From Prevotella aff. ruminicola Tc2-24 (GTDB lineage: Bacteria > Bacteroidota > Bacteroidia > Bacteroidales > Bacteroidaceae), in the NCBI RefSeq assembly GCF_900110895.1, contig NZ_FOIQ01000001.1, positions 650,472 through 714,471 on the forward strand: a stretch of 64,000 bases of DNA, given 5' to 3'. Below the pieces are notes generated by a model that made no database searches, had not been told where the DNA came from, and was given only the letters and a program-made list of their open reading frames with translations. Shown here one piece after another: positions 1 to 8,750 of this stretch. Made by a program: the position numbers and the translations under genes. Within the stretch, counting starts at the first letter, position 1. Each line of letters starts with the position of its first letter.

Positions 1-664
1 TGCCTCCACCACCATAACCAAGGTAATGTTTTGAACAGGCTCCTGTACCCTTCTTCAGATCTCCCTGCTGTAATCCTTTAACGAAAGCCACTCCCATCAC
101 CGCCGACAGATAAGCATCTTCACCATACGATTCCTCCAAACGGTTAAAACTTGGTGTACGACAAACGTCTACCATCGGTGAGAGTGAAAGAACACCCCCC
201 ATCTTACGCATCACGATGCCCGTCTGACGGGTCTTCAGTTCTGCCAATTCCGGATTGAACGAGCAGGCTTGTCCTATCTGCTGGGGATAAATCGTAGCTC
301 CACTTGTATTAACTCCTGACAGGACCTCCTCATGAAAAAGCGCAGGAATGCCATGAGGTGTATGATGCATTAGCCAGTCTTGCACAGCAGCGACGCGATC
401 ACGCAGTTCATTAGGATCACGGGGTTTCTGACTGGCATACTGCGAAAAGTGCCCAATACCATTGGGAATCAATTCATGGCATTTCACCGTATCTAACCGT
501 CCCTGCTCATCGAAGAGCATATCCATGTACATACTTCTCAACTGAGCAATGCGTTCTTCCTGCGACAGTTTCTCATAGAACTCGTCTACCTGTCGATCCA
601 CACTAATAGCAGATGTGCATCCAGCAAAAAAAACTGCCATGCACATCAATGAGTATACTTTCAT
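1..664 (-). CDS. Glycoside hydrolase family 3 lipoprotein, N-terminal part (cut by window edge)
   Basis: Frame open from the ATG at 664 to the window edge (221 codons); the C-terminal part lies outside. Residues 1-15 form a lipoprotein signal ending in FAGC, so the enzyme is probably exported and lipid-anchored. The GH3 N-terminal barrel signatures are visible: HEEVLSG near residue 110, a PMVDVCR stretch, EESYGEDAYL, and ACSKHYLGYG at the edge. GH3 enzymes are retaining beta-glycosidases (beta-glucosidase or beta-xylosidase); the catalytic Asp is not in view, so the substrate cannot be called. It follows the DUF4293 gene on the same strand by 52 bases and may be read from the bamD operon. Confidence 0.85.
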   Translation of the reverse strand, partial: MKVYSLMCMAVFFAGCTSAISVDRQVDEFYEKLSQEERIAQLRSMYMDMLFDEQGRLDTVKCHELIPNGIGHFSQYASQKPRDPNELRDRVAAVQDWLMHHTPHGIPALFHEEVLSGVNTSGATIYPQQIGQACSFNPELAELKTRQTGIVMRKMGGVLSLSPMVDVCRTPSFNRLEESYGEDAYLSAVMGVAFVKGLQQGDLKKGTGACSKHYLGYGGGG

Positions 665-716
665 TCGTTTTTATTTATTGGCTATGTTAAACATCTGCAG
701 ACGCGAGAGCAGAATC

Positions 717-1181
717 TTACCGGATTCTGTCCATAGAACGAACTAACTTCTCATCTGCCTTAATAGCCCGACGGGCCATTAAATAAAAGATCAGTGCTAT
801 TGCCGGAAAGACGGCAGGCCACAAAGGACGGAAATTCACTGTTCCCCACGATTTGTCACCGACCATCTGAGAAACGACAAAGAAGCACACATACCACCCA
901 ACAATCAGTAACGCATTCAGCGCACAGAAAAGCGCTTGAACCTTCCGATTGTGATAAATGAATATGGTATAGGTCGCGAGGGCTGCCGTTGGGAGCAGAA
1001 CCGCCATCAGAGGCCACGTATCAAAATGATGTTTTCCAAGAGGATCAGTAAACCATAGATTGTATACTCGAGCCACTTCAATGCCTGCCACTCGGAATGA
1101 ACCTATCTGCATACAAAGACAAATGACGGTCATCACAATGGCCGCCATAAGATAAAGTGTTTGCTTACGTTGTATCATCAC
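717..1181 (-). CDS. DUF4293 family integral membrane protein
   Basis: 154 residues starting MMIQRKQTLYL, a start typical of the Bacteroidota-restricted DUF4293 family. Four hydrophobic segments (about residues 8-28, 55-75, 83-103, 120-138) with short polar loops and a charged tail indicate a small four-pass inner-membrane protein. Function of the family is unknown. It lies 8 bases after the omega-subunit gene on the same strand, and this bamD / omega / DUF4293 order points to one transcript. The start is chosen because the N-terminal MIQRKQT motif is the conserved family beginning. Confidence 0.8.
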   Translation of the reverse strand: MMIQRKQTLYLMAAIVMTVICLCMQIGSFRVAGIEVARVYNLWFTDPLGKHHFDTWPLMAVLLPTAALATYTIFIYHNRKVQALFCALNALLIVGWYVCFFVVSQMVGDKSWGTVNFRPLWPAVFPAIALIFYLMARRAIKADEKLVRSMDRIR

Positions 1182-1189
1182 TTCTGGAA

Positions 1190-1528
1190 TTAGCTCTCTG
1201 CAACAACATTGTCACGAGACGGATCACGCCAGTAGACCTTATCCTCAACAAACTCCTGTGTAGCCAGAAGTGTTGCCTTGGGTAACTTCTCGTAATAACG
1301 AGAGATCTCTATCTGCTCACGGTTCTCGAACACCTCCTCCAGAGAGTCGTTATATGAGGCGAACTCTGCCAACTTCTTGCTCAGGTCTTCCTTGATCTGA
1401 ACACTAATCTGGTTAGCCCTCTTAGAAATAATAGCTACACTCTCATAGATATTATTTGTATCACGGCAGAGGTCCATAATGTTACGGGTCACGGTATTCA
1501 CCGGTGCTTTTGATTTCTTGTAATCCAT
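1190..1528 (-). CDS. rpoZ: RNA polymerase omega-subunit-like protein (Bacteroidota type)
   Basis: 112 residues, begins MDYKKSKAPVNTVTRN. The central part (YESVAIISKRANQIS, then a Lys/Glu-rich helix) matches the RpoZ/RPB6 fold found in Bacteroidota, where the subunit clamps the beta-prime C terminus during RNA polymerase assembly. The sequence is strongly charged with no signal peptide, as expected for a cytoplasmic protein. It sits between bamD (36 bases upstream) and DUF4293 on the minus strand. Identification rests on similarity to proteins annotated this way in Bacteroides; sequence identity to E. coli omega is low. Confidence 0.8.
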   Translation of the reverse strand: MDYKKSKAPVNTVTRNIMDLCRDTNNIYESVAIISKRANQISVQIKEDLSKKLAEFASYNDSLEEVFENREQIEISRYYEKLPKATLLATQEFVEDKVYWRDPSRDNVVAES

Positions 1529-1563
1529 TGCGTATTTACTATTTACAATTACTGTTCTCTATA

Positions 1564-2391
1564 TTAGTCCTTAATAACTTTCTTACATTTTGCAATAAAC
1601 TTCTCTGCTATAGCAGCATTCTTGGATTCTGGGAATTCGTTAAGGAAGCCATAGCACTCATCCTCCGCCTCACGATAGCGATCCAGTCGCTTTTCCTCAG
1701 AACTATTCTCCGCAAGTTCAAACTTACTCTTCATGATCAGCAACATGAAATCCTCACGCAAACTACAATAAGGATAATTCTTCAACGCATTTTGCGCAGT
1801 AATAATGCACGACGTATAGTTGCTCTCCTCGTTGGAATTGATATTACCAAAATAACCACCCAGATTGTAATAAAGCTCTGCAGACAGATACTCTTTCTGA
1901 ATGAGTTTATCATATAGTTCATAGAGACGTTCCTGAGCCTGAGGACGAAGCTTTGAATCTGGGTATTGATCCATGAACTGCTGATACGCTGTAATAGCGC
2001 CATTGGTCGGTGACTGATCCAAACGCGGTTCCGGCGCACTCTGATAGAGTGACTGTCCGACATAAAAGGCAGCCGATTCTGCATAAGTGCCCCGAGGATA
2101 ACTTGAACCATACTTCTTAAAAGTCTCAGATGCAGCCTCGAAATCAGAATTGCAGTATTGTGCCATCGCTAGCATGTACAGGCACTCCTGCGCTTCATCG
2201 GAACCTTTTTTGATAGTAACCAATTCTTCCAGTAGCGTGATGGCCTGCTGGAACTTATTACGAGCAAAGCACTCTTTAGCATACTCGTACTTGTAGTCCA
2301 TATCAGCAGACTTATAAACGCTGTTGAATTCCGAGGCACAGCCGCACATCAGCATGGCTGCACATGACAGTATAACGACACATCTCTTCAT
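1564..2391 (-). CDS. bamD: Outer membrane assembly lipoprotein BamD
   Basis: 275 residues from the ATG at 2391. An upstream in-frame start at 2442 would put the -7 promoter box inside the gene, so the shorter start is preferred; it also begins exactly at the lipoprotein signal MKRCVVILSCAAMLMCGC (Cys18 lipidated). The mature part is made of TPR-like helical pairs (for example EYAKECFARNKFQQAI, LAMAQYCNSDFEAA, AAFYVGQSLYQ) as in BamD/YfiO, the periplasmic lipoprotein that helps BamA insert beta-barrels. First gene of a minus-strand operon with the omega subunit and DUF4293, divergent from uvrB. Confidence 0.9.
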   Translation of the reverse strand: MKRCVVILSCAAMLMCGCASEFNSVYKSADMDYKYEYAKECFARNKFQQAITLLEELVTIKKGSDEAQECLYMLAMAQYCNSDFEAASETFKKYGSSYPRGTYAESAAFYVGQSLYQSAPEPRLDQSPTNGAITAYQQFMDQYPDSKLRPQAQERLYELYDKLIQKEYLSAELYYNLGGYFGNINSNEESNYTSCIITAQNALKNYPYCSLREDFMLLIMKSKFELAENSSEEKRLDRYREAEDECYGFLNEFPESKNAAIAEKFIAKCKKVIKD

Positions 2392-2399
2392 ACGGGGTG

Positions 2400-2407
2400 C
2401 AAAATTA
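2400..2407 (-). promoter_or_regulatory. -7 box of the bamD promoter
   Basis: Reads TAATTTTG on the minus strand, matching the Bacteroidota consensus TAnnTTTG. Its last base is only 8 bases from the bamD ATG, so the transcript should have almost no leader. Confidence 0.65.
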
Positions 2408-2492
2408 ATAAAAAAAATCCACTCAGGATACGAAAGATACAAAAAATTATTGATTTTTCGTGTTCTTTGCGTCCTTTATGAGCAAAATTAAC

Positions 2493-2500
2493 TATCTTTG
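2493..2500 (+). promoter_or_regulatory. -7 box of the uvrB promoter
   Basis: Reads TATCTTTG; a TTTG that could serve as the -33 element is at 2466-2469. Only 9 bases separate the box from the uvrB ATG at 2510, so this transcript too should be nearly leaderless. Confidence 0.65.
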
Positions 2501-2509
2501 CACTTTATT

Positions 2510-4537
2510 ATGGGAAAATTCATATTAGAATCCAGTTACCAACCAACGGGCGACCAGCCCGAAGCCATTCGTCAACTAACGGAAGGCCTTGAGCGTGGTG
2601 ACCGTTCACAAGTATTGCTGGGTGTAACCGGATCAGGCAAGACCTTTACAATGGCCAATGTGATTGCCAATCGCAACCGTCCTACTCTGATCCTCAGTCA
2701 CAACAAGACATTAGCACACCAGCTGTATGAGGAAATGAAAGGCTTTTTCCCACAAAATGCAGTCGAGTATTATGTCAGCTATTATGACTATTATCAACCT
2801 GAGGCATATCTGCCGACCACAGACACCTATATTGAGAAAGATCTTGCTATCAACGACGAAATAGATCGTCTCAGATTATCAGCCGTATCAAACTTACTTT
2901 CAGGAAGAAACGACGTTATTGTTGTATCGTCTGTTTCGTGTATATATGGTATGGGTAGCCCTGTTGCTTTGCAAGAGAATGTGATTGAGCTACATGTCGG
3001 ACAGAAGATAGATCGCAACGCTTTGTTAAGAAAACTAGTACAGTCTCTCTATGTTCGAAACGATCTTGATCTGCAACGTGGCCATTTTCGGGTGAAGGGA
3101 GATACCGTAGATATTTTCATGGCCTACAGCGAAGTCGTATTACGAATCACATTCTGGGATGACGAAATAGATGCCATCGAAGAAGTGGATGCCGTCAGCT
3201 ACGATCATCTTGCCCGTTTCGAAGAATATAAGCTTTATCCAGCTAATCTATTCATGACATCCCAAGAACAGACGAATATCGCTATACATGATATTCAAGA
3301 TGACCTCACGAAACAAGTGGAATTCTTTGAGAGCATCGGTGACCCGATTAAGGCTCAGCGCATCAAGGAACGTGTCGAATACGACATGGAAATGATTAAA
3401 GAGTTGGGGCATTGTTCAGGTATAGAGAACTACAGTCGTTATTTTGATGGTCGAAAAGCTGGAGAACGCCCCTACTGCTTGCTTGATTTCTTCCCCAAAG
3501 ACTATCTTTTGTTCATCGACGAGAGTCATGTCAGTGTACCACAACTAAGTGCTATGTACGGCGGTGACCGCAGCAGAAAGAGCAATCTAGTTGAATACGG
3601 TTTCAGACTACCTGCCGCTTTTGATAATCGTCCACTCCGTTTCGAAGAGTTCCAACAGGAAATCAACCAAGTGATTTACGTCAGTGCCACCCCCGCCGAC
3701 TTTGAGTTAGCCGAGGCAGAGGGTATCGTTGTTGAGCAAGTGATTCGTCCCACCGGCCTACTTGACCCAGAGATAGAAGTACGCCCCAGCGAAAATCAGA
3801 TTGACGATCTGATGGACGAGATACTGACGCGTACTCATCGGAATGAGCGTGTTTTGGTGACAACACTCACCAAGCGCATGGCAGAAGAACTGAGCGAGTA
3901 TTTGTTGAACCATGGTGTAAAGACAGCATATATACATAGCGACGTTGCAACGCTCGACCGAGTTAGGATTCTTGCAAGTTTACGAAAAGGCGAATATGAC
4001 GTTCTTGTTGGTGTCAATCTTCTCCGAGAAGGTCTTGATCTCCCAGAAGTATCCCTCGTTGCAATTCTCGACGCTGACAAGGAAGGGTTCCTGCGCAGTC
4101 ACCGCAGTCTTACACAGACAGCGGGACGAGCTGCTCGTAATGTAAATGGTAAGGTCATCATGTATGCTGACACCATCACGGCATCCATGCATCAGACTAT
4201 TGACGAGACCCTTCGTCGCCGAGAGAAGCAGATCCATTATAACGAGACACACGGCATCACCCCGAAACAGATTGTAAAGAATACCAGTGAAATGTCTTTG
4301 ACACAGGAGAATCGACCGGATGTCAGGGAATTACGACGAGCCCTGTTAGTTTCTGGTACTGACATGGACATCGCTGCAGATCCTATTATTGAACGGATGA
4401 CCAGGCCTCAACTGGAAAAGAGCATTGCGGAGGTCACGCGCCTCATGAAGGAGGCTGCCAAGAACCTCGATTTCCTCCAGGCCGCACAATACCGTGATGA
4501 GGTTATTCGCCTACAGAAAGAACTGGAGATGAAGTAG
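2510..4537 (+). CDS. uvrB: Excinuclease ABC subunit B
   Basis: 675 residues, full length for UvrB, the damage-verifying helicase of nucleotide excision repair. Visible: Walker A GVTGSGKT at residues 38-45, the aromatic beta-hairpin YYVSYYDYYQPEAYLP that is inserted between DNA strands, the DEAH-type IDESH in the middle, helicase motifs V/VI (GVNLLREGLDLPEVSL, QTAGRAARN), and a C-terminal UVR motif that contacts UvrC. A TTG four codons upstream would overlap the promoter, so the ATG at 2510 is chosen. Monocistronic in this window; uvrA and uvrC are not here. Confidence 0.97.
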   Translation: MGKFILESSYQPTGDQPEAIRQLTEGLERGDRSQVLLGVTGSGKTFTMANVIANRNRPTLILSHNKTLAHQLYEEMKGFFPQNAVEYYVSYYDYYQPEAYLPTTDTYIEKDLAINDEIDRLRLSAVSNLLSGRNDVIVVSSVSCIYGMGSPVALQENVIELHVGQKIDRNALLRKLVQSLYVRNDLDLQRGHFRVKGDTVDIFMAYSEVVLRITFWDDEIDAIEEVDAVSYDHLARFEEYKLYPANLFMTSQEQTNIAIHDIQDDLTKQVEFFESIGDPIKAQRIKERVEYDMEMIKELGHCSGIENYSRYFDGRKAGERPYCLLDFFPKDYLLFIDESHVSVPQLSAMYGGDRSRKSNLVEYGFRLPAAFDNRPLRFEEFQQEINQVIYVSATPADFELAEAEGIVVEQVIRPTGLLDPEIEVRPSENQIDDLMDEILTRTHRNERVLVTTLTKRMAEELSEYLLNHGVKTAYIHSDVATLDRVRILASLRKGEYDVLVGVNLLREGLDLPEVSLVAILDADKEGFLRSHRSLTQTAGRAARNVNGKVIMYADTITASMHQTIDETLRRREKQIHYNETHGITPKQIVKNTSEMSLTQENRPDVRELRRALLVSGTDMDIAADPIIERMTRPQLEKSIAEVTRLMKEAAKNLDFLQAAQYRDEVIRLQKELEMK

Positions 4538-4611
4538 GGAAGAAATGAAGTAAAAAAGTGAAAAAATCAAAAGAATAAGTATTAGGTACCAAGATATCGA
4601 ATAAGAATTCG

Positions 4612-4619
4612 TAATTTTG
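4612..4619 (+). promoter_or_regulatory. -7 box of the DUF4468 operon promoter
   Basis: Reads TAATTTTG, 20 bases before the ATG at 4640; no other TAnnTTTG lies in the gap after uvrB. Confidence 0.6.
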
Positions 4620-4639
4620 CCGAGAAAATCGAGATAATC

Positions 4640-5263
4640 ATGATAAATATGAGAAAATTATTCTTTGTCATCATCATGCTAGTGCCGTTGGCTGCTTCAG
4701 CGCAAGACAACACATGGGAGAAAATCGAGCAAGAGCCCGTAGAAAATCCAGATGCGAAATACCTGAGTCCCGATGCGATTCCCGTCAGCGATGGAAAAGT
4801 ATGCTTTAAGACCATTATCGAGGCTCCAGGGAAGACAGCAGATCAGATATATCACATTCTACTCAAGCAGTTGACAAAGATGACCAAAGAGGCCAATCAA
4901 TTAGAATACAGCAGAGTTGCATTGCAGGACTCTGTTCTTCACCAGTTAGGAGCTGTCTTCCATGAATGGTTGGTTTTCAAAAGTGTGTCTCTCTCCCTAG
5001 ACCAGACGAAGTTCAATTTCCGAATTCTCGTAAACTGTACTGACGGGAAGGCAGAAATCAAGATGACAAATATCTTCTACGATTATGACGTTGAAAGAAA
5101 ACCCATCCGCTACCGTGCAGAAGAGTGGATTACAGACAAGTATGCCGTGAACAAGAAGCGCACAAAACTTTATCCCATCTCGGGAAAGTTCCGTCGCAAG
5201 ACTATTGATCGTAAAGATTTCATATTCAATAAATTTGAGACCATACTAAACGAAAGCAAATGA
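4640..5263 (+). CDS. DUF4468 domain exported protein
   Basis: 207 residues. Signal peptide MRKLFFVIIMLVPLAASAQ (cleavage after Ala-Gln), then a conserved KVCFKTIIEAPGKTADQIY stretch and alternating strands as in DUF4468, a TBP-like-fold family common in Bacteroidota and of unknown function; likely periplasmic. The start at 4640 has a second ATG three codons later (4649) that fits the signal peptide equally well. Its stop overlaps the next start in ATGA (5260-5263), so it is the first gene of a coupled three-gene operon ending in a porin. Confidence 0.8.
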   Translation: MINMRKLFFVIIMLVPLAASAQDNTWEKIEQEPVENPDAKYLSPDAIPVSDGKVCFKTIIEAPGKTADQIYHILLKQLTKMTKEANQLEYSRVALQDSVLHQLGAVFHEWLVFKSVSLSLDQTKFNFRILVNCTDGKAEIKMTNIFYDYDVERKPIRYRAEEWITDKYAVNKKRTKLYPISGKFRRKTIDRKDFIFNKFETILNESK

Positions 5264-5433
5264 ACAAAAAACAAATACGCAACTGGCTGAACATTATCTT
5301 CATGGTCATGGCTGTGATCGGAGTGATTATGTTCCTATCGAAAAACGAAATGACACACATGAGAGGGTTGTACATCATCCTTTTGGCCATGTGCGTCAAG
5401 ATTACGGAATCTGCGATGAGGATGATTAAATGA
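5260..5433 (+). CDS. 57-aa two-helix membrane peptide
   Basis: Short frame of 57 codons read directly from the sequence. It starts MNKKQIRNWLN, has two hydrophobic helices (about residues 9-26 and 36-46) and ends with a basic amphipathic tail. Both ends overlap neighbours by ATGA (5260-5263 and 5430-5433), which argues strongly for real translation. No named family recognised. From position it probably serves the DUF4468 protein or the porin, but nothing in the sequence fixes a role. Confidence 0.75.
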   Translation: MNKKQIRNWLNIIFMVMAVIGVIMFLSKNEMTHMRGLYIILLAMCVKITESAMRMIK

Positions 5434-7763
5434 AAGCAAGACTGACACTCATACTTCTGATGCTGCCGGCACTGACACACGTCATGGCCCAGGATACCTA
5501 CAACCAGATTGACGAGATGGGTAATATCACAGAACGCAGCGAAAACAGGAACTTCAACAAGCACAATAACGACACGACGCAACACAAGGAAATTCCCAAG
5601 GGACTATATGTATGGACCGTTGACAGGAGGTTTGGTGATGTCATACCAGCCACCCCCGACACAGTGCCTCATCTATTCATGAATTCCACCTTCAATAGCG
5701 GCATGTATGGAGAATACAACAGCACAGGAAGCAATTATACCCCGCGCCTGAGTCGTATCTTCATCAACCGCCATGACACCGAGAACTTTGTCTTCACCCA
5801 GCCATACAGTTTTGCGCTTAAACGTCCAGAAGATTTTTTATTCATCAATACATTATCGCCATTTACAAACATCCTCTATGACAACTGTGGTGACAAAACC
5901 AATGGTGAGGATCACATCGATGCAAAGTTTGCTGTGAATGCCAACAAGCGCCTTAGTTTCGGCTTTGACCTGGACTACGAGTACGCAAGGGGCTATTTCA
6001 GCAACCAGAACATTTCACATTTCAACAGTACGCTCTTTAGCTCTTATATCGGTGACAGATACCAAATGCATGCACTGTTCACGACCAGTCATCAGAAGGC
6101 GGCAGAGAATGGCGGTATCACCAACGACGAATATATCACTCATCCAGAGTCTTTCCAAGACAGCTATTCTGAAAATGAAATCCCGACAATCCTGTCACAG
6201 AACTGGAACCGTAACGACCACCAACATCTTTTCTTGAGTCACCGATATAACATTGGTTTCTACCGGAAAGTAAAGATGACTGACGAGGAGCTGAAAGCCA
6301 GACAGTTCGCCATGGAATCAAAGCAGGAAAAGGAACTCAAGATGGCAGACAGAGGAGAAGACAAGAACAGGAAGGGCGGAACAAAACAGGAAAAGCGTCA
6401 TAGTGGTCGACCGGACGGTGCCCGCATCATGGGAGCAGAGCCGAAGGTAGACTCTATAGCTGTGGCGGTTGACAGTACCCGTATCAAAGTCGAAGGTCAA
6501 GCTGCCATTGACAGTCTGAACCGTTTACAGGCCATGCAAGATTCCATTGATGCCACCATGAAACGGGAGTATGTACCCGTCACCAGTTTCATTCACACGT
6601 TAGAATGGCACAACTATCGCCATATCTACCAAGCATACGACACGCCTACCGACTATTATCTCAACAGATATTATGAACGAGGAATCAGATACGGTAACGA
6701 TTCCATCTATGATCAAACAAAGCACATGCAGGCGAAGAACACCTTCGCTTTAGCCCTGTTAGAAGGTTTCAACAAATATGTGAAAGCAGGCCTCAAAGGA
6801 TTCATCACCTACGATTATTGTAGTTATCAACTCCCCGACACCGTCAACGGCATTATCAGCCAGAGTAAATGGACGGAAGGTGACCTCAGTATTGGAGCCC
6901 AACTTAGTAAGACACAAGGAAAGACTTTACACTTCAACGCAGGCCTAGAAGCGTGGATTGCCGGCCCCAATGCCAAGCAGTTAACGCTTGACTTCAGTAC
7001 CGACCTGAATTTCCCACTCTTTGGTGATACCGTGCAACTGGCTGCCAATGCTTATTTCCATAAGATTTACCCAGCCTTCTTCCAAGCCAAATACCATTCC
7101 AAACATCTTTGGTGGGATAAAGAGGATGACTTGTCCGCCGAGAAGCGTACCCATCTGGAAGGCGTCTTCAGCTATCCAAAGACAAACACCAAGCTTCGTG
7201 TAGCCATCGATGAGATAAAAGACTACACTTACTATGGGATGAGTTATGATGCCACCAAGGACAAACGTACTAACATGACGGCTGGAATATATCAGGAGTC
7301 CGACCATATCAACCTGATTACCGCTCAACTGCATCAGGACTTCCATATTGGTCCCGTTCATTGGGAAAACATCATCACCTATCAGGACTGCAACAAGTCA
7401 GATGTTCTGCCCCTGCCGACTTGGAACATCTTCTCCAACCTGTACTTGAAGTTCAAGATAGCGAAAGTACTTGGTGTGGAACTTGGAGCCGATGCGACCT
7501 ACTTCAGTAAATATTATGCACCAGACTTCTGCCCGGCCATCAATCAGTTTGCTATACAGCAAAACAAGAACAGCCAGGTGGAACTAGGCGGATATCCTTT
7601 TGTGGATGTCTATGCGAACATGGTACTTAAAGGTGTACGTTTCTTCGTGATGATGAGTCACGTGAACAACGGTTCTGGTAACCACATGAAGTTCCTTACT
7701 CCCCACTACCCCACCAATGGTTCCGTCCTCCACTTCGGAGTCTCTTGGAATTTCTACAATTAA
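5430..7763 (+). CDS. Putative outer-membrane porin (Porin_10 type)
   Basis: 777 residues. Signal peptide MKARLTLILLMLPALTHVMAQ, then long stretches of alternating aromatic/polar beta strands and a C-terminal Phe-Tyr-Asn end typical of outer-membrane barrels. The pattern (YVWTVDRRFGD, TFNSGMYGEYNSTGSNYTP, FDLDYEYARGYFSNQ, closing LHFGVSWNFYN) agrees with the large Bacteroidota putative porin family. A hydrophilic Lys/Glu/Arg-rich insertion near residues 285-345 interrupts the strands and is probably an extracellular loop. Translationally coupled to the 57-aa peptide before it. Substrate unknown. Confidence 0.8.
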   Translation: MKARLTLILLMLPALTHVMAQDTYNQIDEMGNITERSENRNFNKHNNDTTQHKEIPKGLYVWTVDRRFGDVIPATPDTVPHLFMNSTFNSGMYGEYNSTGSNYTPRLSRIFINRHDTENFVFTQPYSFALKRPEDFLFINTLSPFTNILYDNCGDKTNGEDHIDAKFAVNANKRLSFGFDLDYEYARGYFSNQNISHFNSTLFSSYIGDRYQMHALFTTSHQKAAENGGITNDEYITHPESFQDSYSENEIPTILSQNWNRNDHQHLFLSHRYNIGFYRKVKMTDEELKARQFAMESKQEKELKMADRGEDKNRKGGTKQEKRHSGRPDGARIMGAEPKVDSIAVAVDSTRIKVEGQAAIDSLNRLQAMQDSIDATMKREYVPVTSFIHTLEWHNYRHIYQAYDTPTDYYLNRYYERGIRYGNDSIYDQTKHMQAKNTFALALLEGFNKYVKAGLKGFITYDYCSYQLPDTVNGIISQSKWTEGDLSIGAQLSKTQGKTLHFNAGLEAWIAGPNAKQLTLDFSTDLNFPLFGDTVQLAANAYFHKIYPAFFQAKYHSKHLWWDKEDDLSAEKRTHLEGVFSYPKTNTKLRVAIDEIKDYTYYGMSYDATKDKRTNMTAGIYQESDHINLITAQLHQDFHIGPVHWENIITYQDCNKSDVLPLPTWNIFSNLYLKFKIAKVLGVELGADATYFSKYYAPDFCPAINQFAIQQNKNSQVELGGYPFVDVYANMVLKGVRFFVMMSHVNNGSGNHMKFLTPHYPTNGSVLHFGVSWNFYN

Positions 7764-7767
7764 AGCA

Positions 7768-8679
7768 TCAGACCAGTAGTAGGCCGACGCACACACATAA
7801 TCCGTAAATAAAGATATTACGCGCTGTTTCTCCTAAGCAGAGATTCAGCGCTTTTCCTTGATAGATACGCTTGATCTTTAAGAAGGTGAAGACATGAAGG
7901 ATGAAATAGAAGAAAGGGAATAGGAATGCCAGCAGATGACCGTTCGCCCAAAACGCTGTCCCCAGAATCAAGGCTCCAAGACCCACGCCCAAATACAAGC
8001 GAAGACCAAGATCAGGTCCAAGATGTACGATCAGGGTTTTCTTCCCAACTTGTTGGTCATTATCGCGATCACGGAAATTGTTCACGATCAGTAATGCATC
8101 TATCACCAAGCCACATGCCACAGATGCAAGAAAGACCTCCCATGTAAGGGTATGTAACTGTACGTAGTATGTACAGCAAACGGGTACGATCCCAAAAAAA
8201 AGCAGTACTAGGATATCACCTAATCCCTGATAAGAAAAGAATGTCGTATACAGGAAAGCAAACACAACGCACAGTATCCCGACAAGTATCATCTCCAGAC
8301 CACCATACCAGGCCAACGGTAAACCGATCACACATGCCAGGCATGTCGTAATCGCTATCGCCTTTTTCATCATGTCAAGCGTCACCCAACCCTGGGCGCA
8401 GGCACGTCGCGGTCCCAAGCGAGTCTCCACATCATCAGTACCATTGGCAAAGTCAAAGAAATCATTGATGAAGTTAGCATCAATCTGCATAGCAAAAGAG
8501 AACAAAAGGCACAGAATCACAGCCGACCATCCGAACACATCATCCCCATATAAAGGAGCATCAACATATGCAAGGGTTCCACCAATCATCACGGGTACGG
8601 CAGCGCCTGAGAGAGTTTTCGGACGAGCAGCAAGTAGCCACGCTCTCACGGAATTGGTCTTTATTCGTGTCTCTTCCAT
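7768..8679 (-). CDS. menA: 1,4-dihydroxy-2-naphthoate polyprenyltransferase
   Basis: 303 residues from the ATG at 8679; an upstream in-frame start at 8742 would run through the promoter box and is rejected. MenA attaches the polyprenyl tail to DHNA in menaquinone synthesis at the inner membrane. The first Asp-rich motif NDFFDFANGTDD and the second, NNFRDRDNDQQVGKKTL, of the UbiA superfamily are both present, with eight to nine membrane helices. Menaquinone is the usual quinone of anaerobic Bacteroidota. Convergent with the porin gene (4-base gap) and divergent from the HD-domain gene. Confidence 0.93.
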   Translation of the reverse strand: MEETRIKTNSVRAWLLAARPKTLSGAAVPVMIGGTLAYVDAPLYGDDVFGWSAVILCLLFSFAMQIDANFINDFFDFANGTDDVETRLGPRRACAQGWVTLDMMKKAIAITTCLACVIGLPLAWYGGLEMILVGILCVVFAFLYTTFFSYQGLGDILVLLFFGIVPVCCTYYVQLHTLTWEVFLASVACGLVIDALLIVNNFRDRDNDQQVGKKTLIVHLGPDLGLRLYLGVGLGALILGTAFWANGHLLAFLFPFFYFILHVFTFLKIKRIYQGKALNLCLGETARNIFIYGLCVCVGLLLV

Positions 8680-8701
8680 CACTATTTTCTGTTTTTTCTT
8701 G

Positions 8702-8709
8702 CAAAAGTA
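8702..8709 (-). promoter_or_regulatory. -7 box of the menA promoter
   Basis: Reads TACTTTTG on the minus strand, 22 bases before the menA ATG. A second match (TATTTTTG, 8730-8737) lies further upstream. Confidence 0.6.
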
Positions 8710-8721
8710 AATAGAAAATCG

Positions 8722-8729
8722 TACATTTG
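8722..8729 (+). promoter_or_regulatory. -7 box of the HD-domain gene promoter
   Basis: Reads TACATTTG, 21 bases before the ATG at 8751. It is interleaved with the menA promoter on the other strand, so the two polymerases must compete. Confidence 0.6.
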
Positions 8730-8750
8730 CAAAAATAATCATTACTTTTT

